Below are positions 48,430 to 56,675 of a stretch of DNA of 56,675 nucleotides, in pieces. Every line of letters begins with the position of its first letter. Positions within the stretch are counted from its first letter, which is position 1. The stretch is from positions 1 through 56,675 of the forward strand of contig JBBQWR010000040.1 of NCBI GenBank assembly GCA_038210495.1, in the 5' to 3' direction. The position numbers and the translations under genes were made by a program. The DNA is from JBBQWR01 sp038210495. Lineage in GTDB: Bacteria; Planctomycetota; Planctomycetia; Pirellulales; DATAWG01. The notes under the pieces were generated by a model that searched no databases, was not told where the DNA came from, and worked only from the letters and a program-made list of their open reading frames with translations.

Positions 48430-49710
48430 ATGTCGTCCCCTTTTTCACGGCGTAGTTTTTTGGGCGCTGCCGTAAGTAGCCTGGCCACCTCCACGCTTCT
48501 CCGCGGCGAAGATACAAGCCGTGCCATCGCGCGCAAATTGATCGACGAGCCCTCGTTCGATCCCAACACCCTGTTTATCACTTGGCAGCGCGATCCGACA
48601 ACGACGATGACTGTCCAGTGGATTGGCGCTCGCGGCGAGACGGGCGATACCAAAGTCTATTACTCTACCGACCGGGCGATCGGTTGGTCGTCGCAAGTGT
48701 CGATCGCCAAACCCTACGGCCAGACTGATCTCAAGGTCTTTAGAGCTGAGTTGACCAAGCTCTCGCCCGACACGATGTATCAGTTTTCGATCGGCCAACA
48801 CTCGCCGACCTACCGATTTCGCACGATGCCGGCGAAGGCGACCAACACGATTCAATTCGTTTCCGGCGGCGATTGCGGCGTCAATGCCCACACGATCGCC
48901 AACAACATTCAAGCCGCTCGGCAAGATCCCATGTTCGCGGTCATCGGCGGCGACTTGGGATACGACGATGGCTCGGCGGTCGATGTAAGCCTGGCGTTTC
49001 TGCGCAATTACAGCAAGCATATGATCGGTCGCGACGGTCGGCTGATTCCGCTCGTGCCTTGCATCGGCAACCACGAGGTCGATGGAGGCTATGGCCAGCC
49101 CCGAACGAAGGCGCCGTTCTTCTACAATCTGTTCGACGGGCTGTTTCCCGAAACGGGCTATGCCACGCTCGACTTTGGCGACTATCTCAGTCTCGTGCTC
49201 CTCGACACCGGCCACACCACCGCGATCGAAGGCGCCCAAACCGATTGGCTGGAAAGATCGCTCAGAGCGCGTGCCGATCATCCGCACGTCATGGTTGTCA
49301 ACCATGTGCCCGCTTATCCATCGTTTCGCAATCCCAACGCCGCGCCTGCGAAGAACGGCCAGTCCGAGACCCCGGGGACGGGCGAGGGCAATCGCAAGCA
49401 CTGGGTTCCCCTGTTTCAAAAATATCGAGTCCCCGTCGTACTCGAACATCACGATCACACGTTCAAGCGAACTAAGCCGCTCATCGACGGATTGGCCAAC
49501 GACAACGGCGTGCTCTATCTTGGAGACGGCTCCTGGGGCCGGCTGCGGTCCCCCAACAACCCAGAGAAGCTCGCCTATCTGGCGACGACCAGCCGCGATT
49601 ATCACCTCTCGGTCCATCGGCTCCAGGGCGAAGAGCGATTCCACGTCGCGCTCGACGAGAACGGCCGCATCATGGACACGGCCCGTAGCGGCCAGCGAAC
49701 CACAGGATAA
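48430..49710 (+). CDS. Tat-exported purple acid phosphatase-like metallophosphoesterase
   Basis: The protein has about 427 residues. A Tat signal (FSRRSFLGAAVSSLATSTLL) is followed by an N-terminal fibronectin-type domain (FITWQRDPTTTMTVQWIG ... SPDTMYQFSIG). The dinuclear metal core is FVSGGDCGVN, VIGGDLGYDDG, IGNHEVDGG, VNHVPAYPS and EHHDHTFKRTKP, in the order of the purple acid phosphatase fold. It would hydrolyse phosphate esters outside the cytoplasm. ATG 48430 is taken over 48304 because the Tat motif then lies at the N-terminus. It converges with the gene at 49811. Confidence 0.9.
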   Translation: MSSPFSRRSFLGAAVSSLATSTLLRGEDTSRAIARKLIDEPSFDPNTLFITWQRDPTTTMTVQWIGARGETGDTKVYYSTDRAIGWSSQVSIAKPYGQTDLKVFRAELTKLSPDTMYQFSIGQHSPTYRFRTMPAKATNTIQFVSGGDCGVNAHTIANNIQAARQDPMFAVIGGDLGYDDGSAVDVSLAFLRNYSKHMIGRDGRLIPLVPCIGNHEVDGGYGQPRTKAPFFYNLFDGLFPETGYATLDFGDYLSLVLLDTGHTTAIEGAQTDWLERSLRARADHPHVMVVNHVPAYPSFRNPNAAPAKNGQSETPGTGEGNRKHWVPLFQKYRVPVVLEHHDHTFKRTKPLIDGLANDNGVLYLGDGSWGRLRSPNNPEKLAYLATTSRDYHLSVHRLQGEERFHVALDENGRIMDTARSGQRTTG

Positions 49711-49740
49711 GTGGCGGGATCGCCGCCGATCCGTCATAGA

Positions 49741-49805
49741 GCCGCGCACGAAGTAAGCTGGGAGCCTTCCGGATAGCGGTCAACCCCCGCTTACTCCGAG
49801 CGCGG
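49741..49805. repeat. GCCGCGCACGAAGTAAGC palindromic element, copy 2
   Basis: GCCGCGCACGAAGTAAGC (49741-49758) matches the arm of the element at 30391-30493 exactly. The second arm (49788-49805, CGCTTACTCCGAGCGCGG) is an imperfect complement. It lies between convergent genes and could act as a two-way terminator hairpin. Confidence 0.6.
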
Positions 49806-49810
49806 GTCCA

Positions 49811-52111
49811 TTAGTTTGCGGGTGCGCCGCCGGATTCTCCTTCGAGCAGCGGCAGCAGGGCGTTGACTTCGGCGACTCCGCCGGCCGAGGCTTCGCCCCA
49901 GAGTTGCTTGGCCTTGGCCACGCTTCCCTTCGGCTCAACGAACCAGAAGGCGCCGACGGGCAGTTTGTTGCGCGGGTCTTTTTGGTCGAGCCAGTGCGAC
50001 GCGATTGCGACGACAAACCCGATCGGCAACTGGTCGATCTTGAACTTACGATTTTGCCCGCCGATATGAAGCGTGATGCTGTCGGCGCTTTTGTCGACGA
50101 CGACAACCTTGGTGCTACCGACGTCGATTTCATCCGTGGCATTCAGACCGTTGACGGCGTCGTGGACGGCGCCCCAGAACTCGCCGACATAATGTGCGAG
50201 CGCCGCGTGATGATCGACCAACGGCTGAAGCTCGGCGGCATTGGCGGAAATCTTGCCAGCGTCGGCGAGCAGTTTTTTGGCGTCGTCCGGCTTGCGTTCA
50301 CCGAGCTTGGTTCGCACATCGACCAGCAGCTTTTTCAGCTTGGCGACTTCCGCCGGATCGGTCGGCTTAGGCTGTGGCTGCTCCGGCGGCGCGGCTGTCT
50401 TGGGTGGATCGACCGGCTTCACGACCGCCGGTGGCTCTGTCGTTGGTGGTGGCGTTGTTGGCGGCGCGGCGGCAGGGGGCGCGGTGGCCGGCGGCGTTGT
50501 GTTGACCGGCGGCACGGTCGTCGGAGTCGGATTGGGAGTCACAGTTGCAGCAGGAGAGCCCGAATTGGGCTGATTAGGGCTCGGTGGATTGGCCTGGGGC
50601 TGGTTGGGAGTCGCTGCCGGCGTTTCCGCGGGATTCTTGATTGCGTCGAGCGGGCTGCCTGTCGGCGTTTTCGGCTTCCCTTGGTCGCCGCTCGAAGGTT
50701 GCCGACGAATGGTATCCTTGGTGTCGTGAGTCGCCGACCGCGAACCATTGTCAGCCGGTTCTGAAGCACTGGCCAACATTTCTCGATCGGTATGCTTGTC
50801 CGCCTGCATCAGGTAGACGCCAAGGCCAATGATTGCGGCGACCGCCACCGCGATACCGCCTCCCAAAATGATCGAGTTGTTTTGGTTCGACCCCGAGTTT
50901 GGGCGGCGCGCCATGTTGATTGAGTATGCGTGCCCCGTGACGGCCGTCGGATCGTCAACCATCGCCACGGTCGGGCTCGTCGAACCATACGACGCATGAG
51001 GGGAAGGCTGCGGCTGCGGAGTGAAATTCGGCGAGGGGGAACCATACGATGGGGCTGGATTGCCGTGATAGGAACCCGGAGCAGTGCATGGAAACGGCGC
51101 CTGGACCTCGGCCGAACCACCGAGCCCGAGTTCATCGAGCGGCGAAGATTTAGTCGTCATCAAGTCATCGAAGAAATTACCCGCCGCAGCGGCTGGCGCC
51201 GGAGCAAACTGCTGCGGCTGAGCCGGATACGGGGGCTGCGGGAAGGTTTGCGGATGACCGGGATACTGCGATGGCGGAACAAATTGAGGCTGCGGCGGGT
51301 ACTGAAACGGCGCGGGCGGCCTCGGTCCTGTTGGCATCGAACCGGGCGACACTAAACCCGGCGCTGCAGGCATCGAGCTCGGATACATACCTGGACGAAA
51401 CGGGGCCGCGCTGCCCGAAGGTATTCCACCAGGCATCGGGGGCCGGAGGAATTGAGGCATTCCCGTGGGCGGTCCCGGCGCCGCGGGTTGCGGAGCAAAA
51501 GGAGCGGGATAACCACTTGGCCCCGGTGGTGGCGCAACCGGCGGTCCACTTCGCAGGGGCGGCAAAGAATTCATTTGCAGCGCCGGCGCGAAGACCGGCT
51601 TGGCGGCGGCCGGCTCCTTCGAGATCGGCGGACTGAGCGGCGCCAGCGCCGGCTTGCCGGACGGCTCCGCGCCGGAATTCGTTGAGCCTGAAACGGTCGA
51701 GTTGGCATTCTGGTCGATGCCGGCAGGTGACATGCGAACCGTCGCTCCGGGCGGAAGAATGTTCTGGCCCGCGCGTTGGTTCTGCTCGGCGTCTCGGCTG
51801 TCGATGCGTTCGGCCTGGAATTCCATCGATGCGTCGACTCGCCCGGGACCCGCGTCGTATTCCTTTCGCGACTCGGGATTGGAAAGCACCCGAGCGGCCG
51901 CTTCGATCTCTTCCATCAATTCGCGCCATAGCGGCAAGCGCGCGCCCGGACGAATCGCGCGGAGCTTGACGAGCTGTGCGCTGGCGGCCTTGGCGATTCG
52001 ATCCGGGTCGGTCTCAAGCCGCCCGATCTGCAGCAAATCGTAATAATTCGGATGGCCACCGGGCGCTTTTACGCCCAGCCACTCGGCATATCGATCGAAC
52101 GAATCGCTCAT
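49811..52111 (-). CDS. Membrane protein with J-domain-like N-terminus and proline-rich linkers
   Basis: The 766-aa protein starts FDRYAEWLGVKAPGGHPNYY then DLLQIGRLETDPDRIAKAAS and VLSNPESRKEYDAG, the outline of a J-like helical hairpin, though without a clear HPD. Residues 100-400 are proline/glutamine/serine-rich low complexity. One membrane helix follows (NNSIILGGGIAVAVAAIIGL, about 409-432). A second Pro/Thr-rich linker (about 470-600) leads to a C-terminal domain of about 160 residues (NRKFKIDQLPIGFVVAIASH). The N-terminus would be cytoplasmic and the C-terminus outside. It belongs to a planctomycete-type architecture whose role is unknown. Confidence 0.7.
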   Translation of the reverse strand: MSDSFDRYAEWLGVKAPGGHPNYYDLLQIGRLETDPDRIAKAASAQLVKLRAIRPGARLPLWRELMEEIEAAARVLSNPESRKEYDAGPGRVDASMEFQAERIDSRDAEQNQRAGQNILPPGATVRMSPAGIDQNANSTVSGSTNSGAEPSGKPALAPLSPPISKEPAAAKPVFAPALQMNSLPPLRSGPPVAPPPGPSGYPAPFAPQPAAPGPPTGMPQFLRPPMPGGIPSGSAAPFRPGMYPSSMPAAPGLVSPGSMPTGPRPPAPFQYPPQPQFVPPSQYPGHPQTFPQPPYPAQPQQFAPAPAAAAGNFFDDLMTTKSSPLDELGLGGSAEVQAPFPCTAPGSYHGNPAPSYGSPSPNFTPQPQPSPHASYGSTSPTVAMVDDPTAVTGHAYSINMARRPNSGSNQNNSIILGGGIAVAVAAIIGLGVYLMQADKHTDREMLASASEPADNGSRSATHDTKDTIRRQPSSGDQGKPKTPTGSPLDAIKNPAETPAATPNQPQANPPSPNQPNSGSPAATVTPNPTPTTVPPVNTTPPATAPPAAAPPTTPPPTTEPPAVVKPVDPPKTAAPPEQPQPKPTDPAEVAKLKKLLVDVRTKLGERKPDDAKKLLADAGKISANAAELQPLVDHHAALAHYVGEFWGAVHDAVNGLNATDEIDVGSTKVVVVDKSADSITLHIGGQNRKFKIDQLPIGFVVAIASHWLDQKDPRNKLPVGAFWFVEPKGSVAKAKQLWGEASAGGVAEVNALLPLLEGESGGAPAN

Positions 52112-52691
52112 ACACTACCTCCCGCGGCGCGCCGCGGACCCACGAAGAGCCGTTTTGGCCATGATCCGACAGCAAAGCCCGCTGTTCCCTTAATTGTCAT
52201 CGAGAACCCACCCCGCTGGCAAGGTTATGACGCGGCGAGAGCACGTTTAATTCGCGATTCGCGGAATTTTTAGCGCATCGCGCCGAAAACAACACATCGC
52301 GACAGCCCAAAGACGCGAAAGCCCGAAAAAGTCAGGCGGCTCCAAAACGGGCCGTACGATTCTGTCCTCTCCCTTTTCAAGCTTTCGCCATTTCGGGGTT
52401 TCGTAATTCACTTCCAACGACGCGGCGTTAGCCAAACGACGCCATCTTCTTAACCCCGATTTGGCTTGCGAGTGTTGCCAGAGGCGCCTATAAACCGGTG
52501 GTCGGTCATTCGTTCACTCGGAATGGCCAAGTTTCGCGTCGTAACGTCGGAACTTACCGGGGCTTGGAGGCGTATCAAGAATGCCAATTCGTCGTTCTTA
52601 GCCCTCCGCGCCCCGGGGGTCCGCCGATTGCCGAGCCGTCTCGCGATTTTCCTTCTCTCGAGTGACCCAAAACTCTACTTCGATTGCCCGC
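52112..52691. other. Divergent non-coding region before the alpha-2-macroglobulin gene
   Basis: No gene with family features or a good start is visible in these 580 bases. It lies between two genes reading outwards and must hold both promoters. Small A/T-rich patches occur near 52260-52400. Confidence 0.4.
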
Positions 52692-55600
52692 ATGAAAAAG
52701 TCACTTTGCTCCGCCATCGCATTGCTGCTCCTCATCGGCATCGGCGTGTCGGTCGCTCTGTCGGCCAAACCGGCCGTTCCGAACCGGGAGCAACTCAAGA
52801 AGACATTCGAGGCCGGCAATTTTAACGATGCCTATAACGGTTATCGCCAATTGGTGCTTGACCCGGCCGACTCACCCAGCGAGGTCGGCAATGACCTGAA
52901 CATGGCCTCCACCGCTTTGCAGCAGTTGGGGCGGGTGGAGGAGCTCGACGATCTTCGCGAAGCTGCTATCCGGCTGCACGCCAAGAACTGGCGGCTGCTT
53001 CTGGCGGCTGCGGAAAACTATTTGTCCGTCGAAAACTATGGGTACATCGTCGCGGGGAAATTTTATCGCGGCGGCAAACGGGGCGGTGGCCAGGCTGTCA
53101 ACTCGCTCGACCGCGACCGAGTCAGGGCGCTGCAATTGATGGTCGCGGCGATGCCGCTAGCCGCCAGCGATCCGGCGAAGCAAGAAGTTGCGAACTTCTA
53201 CCTAAACATCGCCAATCTTCTGCTCACCAACCGCGGCTACGACGAGGCTTGGCGGCTTCAGACTCTGACCGATCTTAGCCAACTGCCCGACTATCAAGAG
53301 GGCTGGAACATCGGCCGCGAGCCGGGGGGCGCTCCTGTCGATGACGAGGGGAATCCGGTACTTTACACCGCGCCAAGGCGCTGGGACGACGCCAAGAACG
53401 ACGGTCAGCGTTGGCGCTGGTCGCTAGTTCAGGCGGTCGAGACGTCTCCCTCGCTGAAGAACGCGGTTCGCTGGCAGTTGGCCGATTTTCTCCAGCATCA
53501 ATTCGGCGTGCAAACGATGGCCTACAACAGCCGGTTCTTCGCCGGGCAGAGCGAGGACGATCCGAAGAAAGACGAGAGCGGCCCCTATGCCCTGCACTCG
53601 CTCGGCGACGACGAAACGATCGCTCAACTCGCCACGGGCATCAAGAGGTTCAAACTCCCGCTCGAGTTCAGCTTCGTCCAAATCTACAAGCAAATCGCCG
53701 CCGACCCCCAGACCGGCAACGGCGCCGAATCGCTCGAGCAACTTGCCCAAATCTACGAGAACCGGCGTCAATATGATAAAGCGGCCGATTTTTGGCGCCA
53801 ACTGATCAAACAATATGGCCCGGGCGCCGACAACTATCGTCAAAAGCGGCTCGAGCAGATCGTCGACAATTGGGGACGCTTCGACTCCATTATGACCCAA
53901 CCGGCCAGCGCCGGCGCGACGGTCGACTTCCGGTTTCGCAACGCCAACAAGGTGAGCTTCGAGGCCCGCGAAATCGATGTGGCCAAGCTGCTAATCGATG
54001 TTAAGGTCTATCTCAAGTCGAACCCGAAGCAACTCGATTACGAGAAATTCAACATCGGCGACTTGGGCTATCGGCTCGTCACGCAAAACCAGAAGCAATA
54101 TGTCGGCGCTGTCGCCGCCTCGTGGAATTTGGATCTGAGTCCGCGGCCGGAGCATTTCGACCGCCGGATCACAGTCGCCACGCCGCTCCAAAAAGCCGGC
54201 GCCTATCTGTTGACGGCGAAGATCGAGGGCGGCAACACGACGACGATCATCATCTGGCTCGAAGACACGGTGATCGTGAAAAAGCCGCTCGACGGCGGCA
54301 TGTTTTATTTCGTGGCCGATGCCCGAACCGGCCAGCCGATCGCCAAGGCGAATCTCGAATTCTTCGGCTACAAGCAGACGCAGATTCCCAACAAAAACGA
54401 GTTCAACGTCGAAACGGTCAACTTCGCCGAATTCACCGACGGCGACGGGCAGCTTGTGCGGAAGAAAGGCAAACCTGACGACAACCAATACACCTGGATC
54501 ATCACCGCGACCGCCGCGCCGGGCCGCATGGCTTACCTCGGCTTCACCAACGTCTGGTATCCCAACTACTTCGACGCCCAGTACAACGAGACCAAGGTTT
54601 TCACGATCACCGACCGCCCCGTTTATCGACCTGGGCAGACGATGAAGTTCAAGTCGTGGATTCGCCACGCCAAATACGATCAGCCGGATAAATCCGACTT
54701 CGCGAATCAAAGCTTCACGGTCGAAATCCACGGCCCGCAAGGGGACAAGATATTCACCAAAGCGCTCACGGCCGATGCATACGGCGGCATTGAGGGTGAA
54801 CTGCCATTGGGCGCCGACGCCAAGCTGGGTGTGTATCAAATCGCGATCGTGAACTATGGCGGCGGAGGCGGCGCCTTCCGGGTCGAGGAGTACAAGAAAC
54901 CTGAATTCGAGGTGACGGTCGATGCCCCGCACGAGCCGGTGATGCTCGGCGAAAAAGTCCAAGCCAAGATCACGGCGAAATATTATTTTGGCTCGCCGGT
55001 CGTGAAGGCGAAGGTTCACTACAAGGTGATGCGATCGAACCACTCGGATTCTTGGTATCCGATCGGCGACTGGGATTGGCTCTATGGCCGAGGCTATTGG
55101 TGGTTCGCCTACGACGCCCCGTGGTATCCCGGCTGGCGCGATTGGGGTTGCATTCGGCCTTCTCCCTGGTGGTGGGCTCCGCGGCAAGATCCGCCGGAGG
55201 TCGTCGCCGATCGTGAAGTTCCGATCGGCGCCGATGGCACGGTCAATGTCGAGATCGATACGGCGATCGCCAAGCTCGTGCATCCCGATCTCGACCACAA
55301 ATATCAGATTACGGCCGAGGTCGTCGATGAGTCGCGACGAACGATCGTCGGCGTGGGCGATGTGCTCGTCGCCCGCAAACCGTTCAAGGTCTTTTCCTGG
55401 GTCGATCGTGGCTACTACCGCGTCGGCGATGTGATTCGCGCCGACTTCGTCGCTCAAACACTGGACCAAAAACCGGTCGCTGGCGACGGCAAGCTCGATC
55501 TCTTGAAAATTACTTACAAAGACGGCAAGCCGGTCGAAAACTCCGTCCGTCAGTGGGACCTGGCCACCAACAGCGAAGGCCGGGCGAAGCTGCAAATCAA

Positions 55601-56675
55601 AGCCTCCGAGCCGGGCCAGTATCGGCTATCGATGCACGTGACCGACGACAAAAAGCACACGATCGAAGGGGGCTATCTCTTCACGGTCGGCGGCGACGGC
55701 TTCGACGGCGCCGATTTCCGGTTCAATAACCTGGAGCTGATTCCCGACAAGCGGGAATATGCCCCCGGGCAAAGCGTCAACCTGATGGTCAACAGCAACC
55801 GCTCCGGCTCGGCAGTGCTTCTGTTTCTGCGGCCGGCCAACGGCGTGTACCTGCCGCCGAAGTTGATGCGCCTCAAAGGCAAGTCGACCGTCGATGAAGT
55901 CGCTGTCACGCTCAAGGACATGCCGAATTTCTTCGTCGAGGCGCTCTCGATCGCCGATGGCCGGGTCTATACCGAGACGAAAGAAATCGTCGTGCCGCCC
56001 GAGAAGCGGGTGCTCACCGTCGACGTGAAACCGTCCCGCGAGACGTACAAGCCGGGACAAAAATCGGTCGTCTCGATCAAGCTGACCGACTTCGCCGGCA
56101 AGCCGTTCGTCGGTTCGACAGTGGTCACGGTCTACGACAAGGCGGTCGAATACGTTTCCGGCGGATCGAACGTCGAGGAGATTCGCGCCTTCTTCTGGAA
56201 ATGGCGACGAAGCCACTCGCCAGTTACCGAGAGCAACGTCGGACGATATTTCGAGGACCTCGCGCCGCCCAAGCAACTCAGCATGCAAGATCTGGGCGTG
56301 TTCGGCGCCACGGCGGTCGATAATAATAACGCCGTGGATTTGGCCGAAGGCGCCGACAAGAACGCGCCACCGGCGGGCATGCTCAAGCATATGAGCGGCG
56401 CAATCTATGCAGCGGATGCGGCCTTCGCGCCGGCAGCCGCTATACCGCCCAAGACGCCTATGGCCCTTGGCGCCCCGGTTGAAACGCCCAACGTATCCTC
56501 GCCTCCACTGCCGCCGCCTCCCATGATTCAGCCCACGGTGCGCTCGAAGTTCGCCGATACGGCGCTGTGGGTGGCTTCGCTGACGACCGACGACAAGGGC
56601 GAGGCCGAGGTTTCGCTCGATATGCCCGAGAACTTGACGACTTGGAAGGTCAAGGTTTGGGGCATGGGCCATGGC
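52692..56675 (+). CDS. Alpha-2-macroglobulin family protein, cut by the right edge
   Basis: The frame is open for 1328 codons to the window end. It begins with a signal peptide (KKSLCSAIALLLLIGIGVSV ... ALSA), then TPR-like helical repeats to about residue 400 (FEAGNFNDAYNGYRQLV). Macroglobulin domains follow: an MG2-type VVKKPLDGGMFYFVADARTG, ITDRPVYRPGQTMKFKSWIR near 637, and further beta-sandwiches. The A2M signature ALWVASLTTDDKGEAEVSLD then MPENLTTWKV lies near 1290. The thioester CxEQ site, if present, would be beyond the edge. Bacterial relatives trap proteases at the envelope. The ATG at 52692 has no strong ribosome-binding site. A tryptophan-rich stretch (WDWLYGRGYWWFAYDAPWYP, about 795) is odd. 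Confidence 0.88.
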   Translation, partial: MKKSLCSAIALLLLIGIGVSVALSAKPAVPNREQLKKTFEAGNFNDAYNGYRQLVLDPADSPSEVGNDLNMASTALQQLGRVEELDDLREAAIRLHAKNWRLLLAAAENYLSVENYGYIVAGKFYRGGKRGGGQAVNSLDRDRVRALQLMVAAMPLAASDPAKQEVANFYLNIANLLLTNRGYDEAWRLQTLTDLSQLPDYQEGWNIGREPGGAPVDDEGNPVLYTAPRRWDDAKNDGQRWRWSLVQAVETSPSLKNAVRWQLADFLQHQFGVQTMAYNSRFFAGQSEDDPKKDESGPYALHSLGDDETIAQLATGIKRFKLPLEFSFVQIYKQIAADPQTGNGAESLEQLAQIYENRRQYDKAADFWRQLIKQYGPGADNYRQKRLEQIVDNWGRFDSIMTQPASAGATVDFRFRNANKVSFEAREIDVAKLLIDVKVYLKSNPKQLDYEKFNIGDLGYRLVTQNQKQYVGAVAASWNLDLSPRPEHFDRRITVATPLQKAGAYLLTAKIEGGNTTTIIIWLEDTVIVKKPLDGGMFYFVADARTGQPIAKANLEFFGYKQTQIPNKNEFNVETVNFAEFTDGDGQLVRKKGKPDDNQYTWIITATAAPGRMAYLGFTNVWYPNYFDAQYNETKVFTITDRPVYRPGQTMKFKSWIRHAKYDQPDKSDFANQSFTVEIHGPQGDKIFTKALTADAYGGIEGELPLGADAKLGVYQIAIVNYGGGGGAFRVEEYKKPEFEVTVDAPHEPVMLGEKVQAKITAKYYFGSPVVKAKVHYKVMRSNHSDSWYPIGDWDWLYGRGYWWFAYDAPWYPGWRDWGCIRPSPWWWAPRQDPPEVVADREVPIGADGTVNVEIDTAIAKLVHPDLDHKYQITAEVVDESRRTIVGVGDVLVARKPFKVFSWVDRGYYRVGDVIRADFVAQTLDQKPVAGDGKLDLLKITYKDGKPVENSVRQWDLATNSEGRAKLQIKASEPGQYRLSMHVTDDKKHTIEGGYLFTVGGDGFDGADFRFNNLELIPDKREYAPGQSVNLMVNSNRSGSAVLLFLRPANGVYLPPKLMRLKGKSTVDEVAVTLKDMPNFFVEALSIADGRVYTETKEIVVPPEKRVLTVDVKPSRETYKPGQKSVVSIKLTDFAGKPFVGSTVVTVYDKAVEYVSGGSNVEEIRAFFWKWRRSHSPVTESNVGRYFEDLAPPKQLSMQDLGVFGATAVDNNNAVDLAEGADKNAPPAGMLKHMSGAIYAADAAFAPAAAIPPKTPMALGAPVETPNVSSPPLPPPPMIQPTVRSKFADTALWVASLTTDDKGEAEVSLDMPENLTTWKVKVWGMGHG

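Noticed and set aside
50440..51760. Repetitive proline-codon DNA as a possible tandem repeat or CRISPR-like array
   Set aside because: It is simply low-complexity coding sequence of the J-like membrane protein, with no regular repeat and spacer.
53991..55595. Antisense frame of 534 codons opposite the alpha-2-macroglobulin gene
   Set aside because: The sense frame continues through it with clear macroglobulin domains; the antisense protein has no features.

Overview
The window looks like a chromosomal segment of a planctomycete, probably Pirellulales-like, at roughly 60% GC by eye. This is inferred from gene content: PQQ-type beta-propeller proteins with secretion signals, a Tat-exported Gfo/Idh/MocA oxidoreductase, a J-domain-like protein with a proline-rich stalk, an alpha-2-macroglobulin, a type III glutamine synthetase, lpxD-lpxI, a type III polyketide synthase cluster, and several families of short palindromic intergenic repeats. 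No rRNA, intact tRNA, CRISPR array or complete insertion sequence is visible.

Layout. (i) 1-3.4 kb is accessory DNA: a truncated gene at the left edge, a MITE-like palindrome, two decayed gene fragments, a 504-aa protein whose C-terminal half carries the motifs of the anthrax edema factor/ExoY class of nucleotidyl cyclase toxins, an IS66-type transposase remnant, and a 40-bp 3' half of a tRNA-Lys gene that looks like an old attachment site. (ii) 3.5-9.4 kb: a diverged ketoacyl synthase with its own acyl carrier protein, a large NPCBM-like secreted protein, a DUF5678-like small gene with a truncated partner, and a hypothetical. (iii) 9.8-20.5 kb: inositol monophosphatase and glnN; a leftward block of tsaE, thiL, aat, yjbQ, a DinB-like protein and an OYE-type oxidoreductase; then a Tat-exported dehydrogenase and a secreted hypothetical. 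(iv) 20.7-28.1 kb: lpxD, lpxI, a membrane spermidine-synthase-like protein with a lipoprotein FAD oxidoreductase, and a PQQ propeller whose 3' end is duplicated around a DinD-like fragment gene. (v) 28.1-36.7 kb: two adjacent genes matching the two halves of cyanobacterial ArgZ/AgrE (arginine to ornithine to proline), pepF, a small secreted protein, polA and coaE. (vi) 37-40.6 kb: rho, ribH, nusB and ftsY in line. (vii) 40.7-43.7 kb: overlapping methyltransferase, FAD oxidoreductase and type III PKS genes, the first broken by an in-frame TGA. (viii) 43.8-56.7 kb: envelope and exported proteins (TPR-like protein, exported PIMT and FKBP, HpcH/HpaI aldolase, purple-acid-phosphatase-like enzyme, J-domain-like protein, and an alpha-2-macroglobulin cut by the right edge).

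The most notable observations are the edema-factor-like cyclase beside the attachment-site remnant, the split ArgZ/AgrE pathway, the nonsense codon in the PKS cluster, the insertion in the PolA fingers, and two or more families of hairpin-forming dispersed repeats. All family assignments come from reading motifs in the sequence; no database search was run.
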